From positions 8,762-72,761 of the forward strand of contig UZAN01039384.1 of assembly GCA_900618425.1 (NCBI GenBank): DNA of 64,000 bases. Direction: 5' to 3'. Below the pieces are notes generated by a model. It did no database searches. It saw nothing but the letters and a program-made list of their open reading frames with translations, and was not told where the DNA came from. Of the stretch, positions 1-12,400 are shown piece after piece (position 1 is the stretch's first letter; each line of letters begins with the position of its first letter). This stretch comes from Echinostoma caproni (lineage: Eukaryota; Platyhelminthes; Trematoda; Plagiorchiida; Echinostomatidae). Made by a program: the position numbers and the translations under genes.

Positions 1-420
1 TTGCGTTGTTGTAGTCTGTCGATGGGCATCGTTGTGTGTATAGGTTACAGGTGTGGGATGCCATCCAGGCTGAGTATTTTGCTGGACATTGCGAAATGTT
101 CGACTAGGCTGAAAGCTTCCCAGTGGTTTATTTGATCGCGCATCTGAGAAGTATCGAATTCTACCGGTACCCCAGGCCGGGGGAAACAGGTACCGATTCC
201 CATAGACTGGTTGGTATTGTTGAAGCATCTCGTTCTTTCCGTAGTATACGGATGATCTGGGAGCGGGTGCGGGATTGGTCGATTCAATATTTGTTTCCGG
301 TGGCTGATACCCGTAAGGGATCATTTGATATTGTGCCTGAAATCCTTTATCGCCAATAGTGTCATCACTGACAAACTGAAGATGTAAATGACCAGATTCG
401 GCAATAAACACGTTCGGTAA
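1..420 (-). CDS. tld: Tolloid exon: end of CUB5 and long C-terminal tail (partial, leaves window)
   Basis: The acceptor CCTTTGCAG gives phase 0. It first encodes [20 protein letters not shown], then [11 protein letters not shown], the end of CUB5 (BMP1: FHSDDTITKKGFHLRYTST). About 107 further residues follow with no stop, rich in Pro, Gln, Tyr, Asn and Thr, for example [19 protein letters not shown] and [19 protein letters not shown]. The frame is open to base 1. Vertebrate tolloids stop within a dozen or so residues of CUB5, so this tail is lineage-specific. Neither the stop codon nor a polyadenylation signal is in the window. Confidence 0.9.
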
Positions 421-3400
421 CTGCAAAGGAATGTGGGAGGAAAAGTGGGAACAAAGTCAGTGGGTGAAATATAAAGCAAACTACAATACCGGGGCTGAGC
501 TTATCGTGTTTTATTAAAGAAATATTGGCAAAATTTTTTAAATCATAACAAGGTTAATAAAACTGTAAGCAATCTAGTGATAAAGAGAGTTATTGTGGAC
601 GAATAATAAATAAATTTGGAATACAAATTTTTCGATTGCTCTAGGGAGAGAAATCGTTGCCTACTGAAGGATTTTCTAAATATTTTTATCATGAAGGACA
701 GAGTAAAACTGGACTCGGTCATTTTTGTACCAGTTTGTCACTGTATATTGAAGTACAAAGCGAAAATACGGATGAATTGCTGAAACGTTCTGAGAGCAAC
801 GGATGCTCTCTCTTGCTTCACATATGCATACTAAACTTAGCCGTTTTCGAAGAGCACTGGTTATAGAACCGTGCACTAGCCAACAGCGGCAGTTGCTGAG
901 CAAGCAGTGTGTGACTAACGTGACTAACGTAGGACGGATTGTTATATAACAGATTGGAAGCAATAATTAAGATCTTGTCTTGCACTTTATGCTCCAGCCC
1001 AGATCCTCAAATACATTATTCAGTCTTGTGGCACGGATTTGCCTGCTAGTACTTCTCCCTGTTATAACGAAATTTAACCTGAATTATTTTTTTTCAATTC
1101 TACCATCTATGGCAAAGTGCACGAAGTCGACATTCTTCTTTTAGGCACAGATCGATGACCGTACGACATAAATTATCACTCAAAAATATCACTCAGCAGA
1201 AATACGACGCTTGCAAAAGAATCACCGGCATCTCGAAACGTTTTTCGTGCGTAAGGAGTTGCCAAAATCTTTTTCTTTTCATGAAGGAGTGAGAGATATG
1301 GTGTCAAGCTAGAATTTTCAAGGGGTGTAGAAGAGCTGAAATACCAAATCGGATATAGTGTAGGGAGGTCATCTGATGTGACAAGATCTATGGCGAATGT
1401 GGCTTCGGCCAGTCATCCAGTCTGTATTAATCGGTCTCGTGCGTCGTTCGATTTATGCCTACCAGACAACAATTTGGGATGCTAACCTAATATGAACGAG
1501 AATCTGTGGGAGCTTGGTTTCTGTCCCCTGTCAATCCCCCTTGTCAGAAACCAGATGGAAGTATCTATTGGAGGGTTTCTCCCTCTCGCAATGTGTTTGG
1601 AGTAATCATAGTGGTCGATTTAGATGTCATGTTGACCATAGCAACACAGTGGTCACACGCTAGACCAGTCTGGACCGCAATTTCGTGAACGGTAAAGTAA
1701 TAGTCCTATCAACGCACATTCTCCAGGTTGTGATTTGTAGACAGTATCATTTAATTCTGTCCCCAGTCACCAGCCGATGGTTTCCACAGGTATGCCTGAC
1801 GCTTGCCCATGTTGTGGTCTCGTATGAGTGAGAATAGAATGGGCTTGTTGTCACTAGCACACATCAAGTGCAGAACCATAAACGTTTCATACCCCACCTC
1901 CACCCTTTCATTTTCTCCAAGAATGAGACATAAAAGCGAAATCGACAATCACATAAATGCCATTTTATCCGCTACTCAACCAGATCAAACTATCTGCTTG
2001 CCCCGTGTCCACATGGATGACAGATAGACAAACTGAAGGGGGCAATTGGTCGGCAAGCGAATGGTCAGACTGGGGTAAATCGGAGGCACGCACTTTGCGG
2101 ATGGATGTTGAAGTTTGGGAGGGGGGTCCTTACTAGTTAATTTGCAGATGTGTGTGCAGATAACCAGAAAAAAATGAGACATGGTTTCAATAGCAAAGTA
2201 CCATTCCGTCTCACGATTTCGGATGCGAGCCGTACATAGTCTGCCTGTCTCACAGTTCACTTGGTCATCCGTATAATGATGGCACTCGGTACGCGACAAG
2301 TGCACAACATATCCGCACGGGATGAAATGGGCATGTGCTTTACCACCGGCACCCTGTGGGTATGTATGTATGCGAACTCTCGGGGATCGGTCTGGCAAGT
2401 TGAGTGAAAGGGGGACTGGTGGGCGGGTGGGGGATAGGTGGGTGTACAAAATCGAGTCCCGTCTATTGGGATACGGAACCATTGAAACAGTGATCGTAGC
2501 GGTGGTAGTGTTGTGGGATGTGCGAAGAGTGAGCGGAATGAGGTAGGGATGCAGATTTCTTTGGTCAATATGTGAGATGGGGAGAGAAGAATTCGTATCA
2601 AAATCTGCTCTCTTTCTGGTTGTTATTGTTGTTTAGGTTTAAACCGGAAACGACTATCACCAATCGGGCAATCCCCCCTTTTCCTCAGTCTGGTTTTCCC
2701 ATTCGCTTGGTTTTCGGTCGTTGTTATTGTCGCTGCAAGTGTTTGCTGTCTGTGTGTGTGTGTTTGTGTACAGGCGCACCGGATCCGAACATGTCGATGA
2801 GCTTCTGCCTGTGTATGTCCGCTCTATAGTCGTCTACATGGAAGATACATTCGTCCGATTACAAACAACCCATAGACATTTGAGTACACAGAGGCACATA
2901 AGCACATCCGCATATAAACGCACGCAAACACAAACGGCATACCAATCCTTCGGTCCCGGTCTCTAATTAATTTATTCGTAAACAGTGCCGAACTGTCACA
3001 ACTTCGGTTTATGACTACAACCACGTGCGCGCGTGTGTATGTGCTAAGTTAGAATAAAATACATCTCTCCGTGTATGCGGTTCAGTCTATTGGAGTAAGA
3101 TAGTAGAATAGTATCGTCATGAAATCCTTGGATAGAGGGTGAACCAGTGATCATCATTCGTTTTGTTGCTTTCGAATGAAAATGAAGGGTTCCCTGTATT
3201 TATGTCTTGGTGGTGGTGGATGAGTAGCAGGAAGCGTTCAGGAGAGAGTTTGTTCACCTGAACAGAAATAGATCATGATCGAATCGGCACGGTAAGCGAT
3301 CGCTAACTATACCCTCATACTGTTCCCTTCTGTTCGCAAGCCACACTTATGATGATCGGGTTGTAGGGTTTATGGGGGGGGGGGAGCAGAACGTTAGGAC

Positions 3401-6400
3401 GGATAGAAGACAAAAGAAAAACAAACCAAAAACATACGTTCACATAGGCATCGCATCGTGGGTTTAACCTTGTAAAAAAGGGTGTACAAGAATGGCGAAG
3501 CATTTCAGCTGCGAATGCTTCAATTAGAAAGGCGGAATGGACAAGCCAGTTGCAAAACCAAGACCTGCACACTTACGACCGGAGTGAATAATACATCGTG
3601 GTTTGACGAAAAGAATTGCTCTAACTGTTTTTGATAGGTGGAATAATGAATAAAAGAAAACCTCTACTTGGAATAAATATGGTTCCATGTGATTAGGGGA
3701 AACTAGAACCGAATACGATAGTCCAATTGGGAGGGAGTAGATACTCCCATTCGGATCTGACCTCAGGTTGACTAATGGTCCGAAGTTTTACGGGTTTAAG
3801 TCATTTTTTCCAACTAATGTATAGATGCAAGGTGTTTTGTTTTATTTTCGTGAACATCATAATATTCGGTTGAGAAGTGTGACAGAAAACCTATTGGTTC
3901 ATTTTACAACCTCCGAATCCCAAATCATCCCAAAAGTGATATTAATGTGATCACCGGACATCTCGATCGAGTAAAGTTTATCATGAAGGTTACAGTGAAG
4001 TACCTCGATAGGACAAGGAAGAACTATGGTCAAAAGAGAAACTTAATCTGATCTGTTGTTGTAAGCTTGATAATGTAAAATAAAACACAAATGTGTTATT
4101 CTTGTTGCCCACTATAACTACTTGACCCCGATCTCGCTGTTTTGCGTCCCAAACCTTTCGTTCTCTGTTATTCTTGTTGTTGCGTTGGCAACATGCTTAT
4201 TCGCAAGCCTGTGATACATGTATATACGGTAAGCAACTAAGCATTTTGGATACTGCTTTAGACGGATGGGTTTCATAGATGGCAATATATCCATGAGTAC
4301 AGATTTGGAACCATCACCCTCTGATACAGATAAGGTTATAAGATGCAAGTGAGTTGAACAAATCAGTTGTAATTAAGACAAGTTATTGCAAATACAAACT
4401 CAAATGGATTTGAGAAGGACGTTGATCATATTTACTAGATCAGAAAGAAAGCAATCCTTTTTCAGGACCAAGAAAAATTTATTCCTGCCATTTCTGAATA
4501 AAGTGGTTAGGAATATATTCACAAGTTAGATTTCATTCAGGCATGGTGACGGGATATTTTCCTCTTCAAACGTGCAATTGATGGATTGCTCGTTCCATTG
4601 GGAATTTTCTAAGCATCATAAAAGAGATTAGTGAGAAAATATGGACGCCCCAATATTCTGGTAAACAATTTTTGTAATGCATCTTGCAGTATTTGTCTTT
4701 TTTCGGTTCTAACGAATTGGATAAAGGGGACCCAATGTTTCAAGTTTAATGCATTCCATTTTGTATCCGATGGAATACGTTTCAATAAAAAAAACAAGTG
4801 TTGAAGTTTGGAAAAAATACATTTGTACAACCAAAGACAGACCGAGTGGTCACTCGTTCTGTGCAAGCTACTAGTTACATTTTTTTGAGCTGTTTTGTTA
4901 GTTTAATTTAATGCGTTTATTTCGTCGTTAGCGAGTTTTGTTATTTAAAGGTACACGGCAAGAGAAAACTTTTCACAGTTAAGTCAAAGATTGAGCACGA
5001 ATCTTAATAAAGATTCGCAAGGATAACTGAATAGATTAGATTGTTCGAATCTGAGCAGATCGATTTTTTTCTTCAATTTATAGGAGAAAATTAATTACAC
5101 TTACATTGCGGCCACAGAATCCACCGAGTAATTTTCCCTTGGGATCTGTCCCATCGTAGATGCGTAAGTAATCATACCTGTAGGGAGAAAGAAGTAGTTC
5201 ATTCAGAGGTATCATTATTTGCGAATTTGCATGTGAACACATTAATCTGTACACATGTGCACACACACGCACAGACGGAAAACAATCAGTGAACAGGGAC
5301 GACAGAAAAGCATTCTGATTGAAATTAGACAATCACAACGTTGACTACTCATGAGTAAGCAGAAAGAAATAGGTTCAGCATTACGCCATCCCGTAGTGTG
5401 ATAGGTAGAAACATCACGAAATGTTGACTACACACAGAACTAGTGCAAAGTAAATGTAACGGTTTATGAAATTGCATCAAGTTTACTCTTAAATTGAGCT
5501 TTTTACATTGTTTTCGAGATATAAAAACTACTCATCCTGAGGATTGTTCATTATGAGGACTTTTGACAACAGCGAACGTGCGATGCTATGTGATTATAAA
5601 ATGCCGGAATACAGACGAAAGTATAACCAAGTTTAAATTTACAAAAAATAGTACAAATTTTTAAACAGGGCAGTTTTCGAAAAATAGATTATTATTTTAA
5701 TTGTTTTGGTTTTGGATTAGAAAAATCTGAACCTTCGAGATATCACGTGCGGAATGCAGAACGGTACATTTCTCGGATGTTAGAACTTGACATGCGGCAA
5801 CACTTATGCACTTCAGCTCCAGGATGTTAGACACAGATCCCAAGAAACCGGTTAATTCCACAGCAAAGCATAAATTAAAGCGGATTTGAAAAATCACAAC
5901 ATCTATAAATAGTAAGGGGTTGACAAAGATGGCACTATAACAGTTACTCGTTAGATCTGCTGCGCAAACCGTTGTAAATTTCATTGGCTCTTTTGGTTAT
6001 CTTTAGATCATTGGTAAATTGGCCGGCAAAAATCGCTCACGTACGTCGGATTTTGGTTACTTGTGCAAATATATTCATGTGTGTGTAACAGTGTTAGAAA
6101 AGCGATCGGCAGACATACTGGGACATTCACTTGTTATGAGAAAGTCGTGAATTCGGGAAGACATATAGTTAAGTGAATCAAGTGTACGTCGGCAAGTAAG
6201 CAGGAATACAAGGACGGCCCAGGGAGGTGAAGCATTGAGTTCTGCTTGCTGGTCACCCATTCACACACTCAGGACCTCACTCACACGCACTCATACACAC
6301 TCACACTCACTCGTTCATCCACGGACACAGACACGCACACATAGAAGGGAAGTGCTTTACACAGAACTTACCGGAATCTAGAAGGAAGTGTGCGATTGAT

Positions 6401-9400
6401 TTCAAATGAGATGAAATATTCAGGTAACTTATCTCAGTTTTATATAATTAAAATGATAAGATGTGGATGAAACTTAGAATTGTTAACAACTGGTAAAGTG
6501 ATGAATTTAGCATGCTTCGGTTTTAATGCCATCTCTATCATGTTGNTGCCATCTCTATCATGTTGTTTCGTATCTAACGATTGCGGTCGAGGATAAGTGT
6601 AAAAGCGAAGGACAGACTACTAAGAGTCATTTTTATGGGAATTGGTGACAGAATAGTTCGTGCAAACATAACAATGGTACATTACTCTCCAACTAGGTCC
6701 GTTTACCTTTGTGATGACGTTCTTTCAGCACGTCAACGGCTAGTTCATCACCCTTAAATGAAAAGTATTGCACAGCGGGTTTGAATCGTTAAGACCCATT
6801 CTGCTCGAGCCACGATATTTGAAGCAGTTTAATTCAGTTCGTATTTGAGAGACTAGAGCTTTCGTGCAAAATAGCAATTATTATTTTGTGCCAATGTGGT
6901 AATAATTGCGATGAGCGGTGGAATTCAATGAGCAATGTAATACGTAAACCAAGAAATCAGTCAATGAATACTGAATCGTCTATATTAGCCGAAATCGTTT
7001 GTGAAAAAATATTAAACATTTTTTTCATCAAATGAAATGAGTCCTCAAATAACAGACTACTTAATATCTGCTTCAAGCCTAGTAGTTTGCTAAAGGGTTT
7101 TCCCAGTTAAATATCTTAAAAATATGTTTTGCTCATTGTCACCAGCTGTTGCTCCAGAAATGTGCTATTCCTATCTGCTCTGCCACTGTGGAGCTAATTT
7201 ACTGAAATACCTCATGTTGTTATGGTAAATTCTAATTCATATTGAGCAACCAGAAAATAATGCCTGCTTTTTGATCGGTGGTTTGCTTTTAAACAAGAAA
7301 AGGCAGATCAGAGTTTTGATATCATACTCTGACTTGCTAGAACCTAAAAGTAGGTCTGAAGTTGCTGACCCAACTTCTCAAGAGAAATATCAAGAGAGGT
7401 GTAGAATGTTTAAAATGTTTGTGCATTTTCTCATAGCCTGTTTATAATATATACTGCACTTTGCAATGTTAATGGTTACTCCCGTAATATGACCATGTTT
7501 TACAATCGACGCAATGCTTGCCATAGATTCTAGTACTAGATAAGTTATACTAACCTACTAAGCAGAAGGAGAGTAAAGAGTCCGTTAGAAACTTACGTGC
7601 ATAAATTCTCTTCCTCAACTTCAAAATAAAGAAATCGTAGAAGGACGGTCTGATTGTCGAATTTCGGGCTGATTGACCAATAGCACTGTTGATTCGGTTC
7701 GTAGTCTAGGTCCCCAAATTTGGCATGTGAATACAAATTTTGCGGGGTGGTTTCAGCGGTTAACTGTCCACCACAAACTGAAGAAGTTGAAATAAAGGGA
7801 GATGGACGGGATGTATGATCCTATCTCTTCATGAAATTTATGACAAAATNACGAAAAGAACACAAACAATGTGAAGAGTGCTAACTAAACACTGATAACA
7901 ACTCGCCTGATTATTCTATTTTGATAAACAAAGCACCAATTACAGGAACAATTTCCTTTACCCAATAAATTTACCCTTAATTTTATTTATTTTCACAGGC
8001 AGTCTTTTCATGGCTGCCGCCTTCTTCTTAAAATTCAATTGTACATTTACCGATTCAATATATCAAAAGGAAGCAAAAAGACATTTATTTTAATTTTTTA
8101 CTAATATATACGAATAACCTTACATAAGTCAGCTGTTGATAAAAATCTTCAGTATATGCTTGCCTTATTTTTCAGTTAATGAAAAACTGTACCATGCTAT
8201 CACTTGTTATTCGTGTAGGCGCATCCAGAATTATTTATTGATCAAAATCAAACCTTTATTATTTTAACTGTGCCGCTAAATTCAAAAGACTTTTAGAACA
8301 AATGGTATACACTACTAATAGTAGTTAAGGCAACTTAGCGAAAGTTACAGAAATGTTGCGCTGATTTGCCACAACCATTCGATTGCATTCTATCAGGGAT
8401 TTACTTACCCGTTGTGTGCTGAGCTCTGAAACCTTTCCTTTGAACAGAACTATCGGAACTGAATGTCAGGAACATCTTATTTTGTGAGGAAATAATTGGC
8501 CCAGGCTTGCGGCTGCCGCAGTACTGGCCAAGAATGGGAGCATTTTTACTGAGCCCATCATATGCCACCAGCCGATCGTATGTGCATTGTTGATGTGACT
8601 CCAAATCAAAGTCGGCGAATATCTATTAAGTTTTTGAGACAGAAAATAAATAGAGAAATTTAATTTATGGCCCAGTGTTTGTTTGGTGCAAAACCACTGA
8701 GTTTTTCAATGCATCTTGCTTATACAATACGTGCGAAGTAATTAAAAAATTTGAGATGACATGAAAGATTAATATGAAGTGTTGCATAGTATTTCACTGT
8801 TATAACGCAGAACAACTGAATAATGAAAAGTTAACTGGGCTGGAATAGAACTCTATTTCCAAACCATCTTAACGGACATGTGTCAACGAAAAAAGTGCAA
8901 ATGAGGGTACTTCAATGTGACACGTCGTTAAATTCACCGAAATAAGTGCTGAATGTGTGAATTGAGCTTACTGAGTTATACCATGCCTGGCTAAATGAGG
9001 TAAGAACTCTCAAGGAAAAAACCACATTTGTGTGAATGGAATTACGAACCGTGATTTGACTTACAATTTTAACCCGATGTCCCGGAGTGACTGTGATTTT
9101 CCACTGACATTGTTGCTTCATCGGGTATTCGTTTGGCCAATTGGGGGTGATAATTTCACCGTCGGGTGAAGTGATTTCCTGTTGACAACCGGTTTTAACA
9201 TCTGATGGATTTAATAATAGTCACGAAGAACAAGCATGAGAGTCGGGGTAGCAGAAATTGAAGTGATTGAAGCAGAAAAGTAAACCTTAGGGATTCGATG
9301 AAATTTCAAACCCGCTTCCAGTACTACTGAAAACTTTCTTCAAAGTAGAATATAGAAAATATAGAACACCTCATGAACCATTCCATGAACTTTTTAGAAA

Positions 9401-12400
9401 AAAATGATTGAATTAAAAGTAACTCATTACTATTCTTTGCTTTTGATAAGCCAGTGTGCGACGTCAGTTGGACAAACCAGATTCTACATCCCCTGAAACA
9501 GGAAAAAATATTTGTATGTGGTTATCGGCTTTCACGCTAAAATAAAAAGTAATTTCAATTTTAATTATGTGGGTAGCTTACGTTCTACTTGCGCAGTCAC
9601 AGGTTTCAGTCCTAGTTAGGTCGAAAAATTTTCCCGGCTAACGAGATCTAAACAGGTCCAAACAACTGTCCAGTGTGCCCAAGCTTTCCAGTTTTGGATT
9701 AACTTACAAGGCAAATATATCGCATATTCAAACCAAAATCCTTCAATATTTTTAAATTCAGGTCCAGATTGATATCTGACGTACCACTTATTATCAAAAA
9801 TTTCGGAAGAATCAAATGATACATTGAACGAGAGGTGACCGATACTGAGTGTTTGTGTAAACCACAGGTACATCGATTTTATCATCGGTTGAACATTTTA
9901 GTTTGATGTGTAGCAATAAATAATTCTTTAGAAGGTGACAGTGAAACGTTTTAATNGTGACAGTGAAACGTTTTAATTCTTCTTTTAGTACAAAGAATAT
10001 TTCTGCTAAAAGACTTGCAGTAACTGAGGCCTCATAAAATTTAATTTTTTCAATGGATAAAGAGGAAAAAGTTGTATGCCGATTTTGACACAAATTCATT
10101 TTGAGTAAGGAGATGAAACATGAAAGTGTTATTCCAGGTTCTGCGGTATTTGCCAGTTACTCTACTTTGTGGGCTTATTTTTTGAGATAAACTCTGTAAT
10201 CGATAGCATTAATTTCGATCGTTGACTCATTTTAACAAAGATGGAAACTTTTGCTCTATCAAAATCTGTTTACCAACAGTGCTATTCTGTAGCATTCAAA
10301 AAGGTTATCAATAAAAGACAGTGTAAAAATAAGTTTCAATATCGCGCATAATACAATTTATTTTACTATGCAAATCTATAAATAATTCTTCGGCAAAACT
10401 ACACAGATGGAGACCAAGGGAAATCCGACAAATAGATAATCATCAATAATGCATGATTCCCCTTCTTGATCCATTATTCTCATCCTTGTTTTTATTGTTG
10501 TTATGGTCGCAGACTTTGCTTAGTAATAAAGAAATTCGGTACGGGAAGTGGCTGTTGCTGCAATCCTTGTACAGTACACAAATCGATGCACAATTTTGAC
10601 CGACTAAGGCTAATATGCTACGGAGGATACGCCGTGAAGAAACACACCATGAACCTAGTCTACAGGCAACTGAAAAGATCAATTCAACAAAAGAATTTCA
10701 CAAGTGGCATCTTAGATCCACTTGAGTTACCTGCTGAATATTGAAATAATTGGTATTTTTACAGTGCTCGAGCATTGAAGTGCCGTAAACCTCGAAATAG
10801 ACAATAGCCTTAGTTGAATCAAAGTTGTTCATTCGCTCATCTCACTGTGGTGTAACGAGCACTATAAAATTAGCTATATTGCTAAGAATAAAATTTTCTT
10901 TAGATTATTCATGTGCAAATAAACAATGAATCAATGGTAATGCAAACAGAGCATTATTTTGTGAATGGAATGACATTGCTCTTGAGGCGGTAAGCCTTTT
11001 CACAAGTGTTGTCGAAATGACTGAAGAACATTGATAGTGAATGTAATAAACTTAACTCAATGCTATTAAAATGCATAGTATTATTTTGAAATAGTCAGTA
11101 AAGCTTGAGGATATATTAATTAGAAATAAGGAACCAAGAATTGCATTTTGTCTTTAAAACTCAAGCTCTGCCAATAATGATTTGTTTTTGTGTTAATGTC
11201 CTCATCCAGCTGGAACTGTTGCTCGTAGACGTTTCGTAGCCAGACTAGGCAACCTCATCAGTGAGAGTTCGGGGAAGCACTGATGATGTCGCCTAGCCCG
11301 GATACGAAAAGTCTACGAGCAATAGTTCCAGCTCGAAGAACACACCAACAATTACTTTTGCATCTCAAGCTATAATCATTCCACATCATTGCAAAGACTG
11401 ATTTGTAATGCGGTTTAGATAAACGGATCGGAATTTTAGCTCTGTTTGCAATTGACTTTGGAAAGTAGGATAACTTATTGAAAAAATAGGTTTGTCTTAA
11501 AAGCGGTGTTCAAGTGATAAAAATTATCGAATCTCGGGACATATTCGCATTTCACTACCGCTGCCTAACTATTTCCTCCTGTGTGTCCTCAGACCGCTCC
11601 TGGATGGCTTGAGTCGTCCCACTTCCTGAAACTTGTGCTTTTGTGTATTTAATAGGAGAAAAAAATTATTGTAATTGTTTAGTGGTTTTCCATCCTGTAA
11701 GGAATTTTTGCAGTCAACGAGGAAAATTTTATTCAGATAAGTATTTGAAAAATTCAATTCGAAAGCATCACCTACTGAGGCAAGGTCAACGAAAGTATGC
11801 GTTTTAACATCAGAATTTATGCTCTAATTGCAGATAGTCACCAGAATGCGTTGTGAAAATTGATCAGAATGCTGAGTTCATATCTCTGATAAAAAATAAT
11901 CGCAGTGGCATAAATGGATTTCAACTACTCAATGTTTTATACGAAAAAGAGTTTTCCACATCAATTTTAGAACACAAATTATCATTATATTCACTTGTTC
12001 TTTTAATTACTTTGACTCAATCAGACACTGATTAAATCTTCCGGGAAATATTCTTTATGGATTTTTATGGGTTTCAAATGGAGATTCATGTTCCTATCTA
12101 CCTTGTTGATTGAAGCGTATTTGAGGGATACAATAAGGTGGTTCGGTACGAATATAATTGAATAACGAAATAACCCCGTATTTTGAATGATCATCCGGTT
12201 TAAGGGGCCATAGTCATTGTGATTGGGCAGAATATTGTATTTTGGTCGTCGTAGTCGACAAACACTACACGGGAATGCTATTTGTGGATGTTAATAAACT
12301 TCTGACATGAAAAGAGAACAAAGTGACCGGAATCTGTATACACGCAAAATCATCATCACATTTGCTAGACGTCTATTGTAGTTACAAAAAACTTCATCAT

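Larger units (their letters stand above)
5178..7596 (-). other. Intron (2.4 kb)
   Basis: It holds a degenerate CA/ACTC-rich simple-sequence stretch at 6261-6340 and a 19-bp direct repeat around an N at 6546. No gene was seen. Confidence 0.8.

Noticed and set aside
1985..2601. Two long overlapping minus-strand frames (165 and 114 codons)
   Set aside because: They overlap in different frames, have low-complexity Pro/His/Thr composition from a G-rich strand, no known motif, and lie in an intron without matching splice sites to the tolloid frame.
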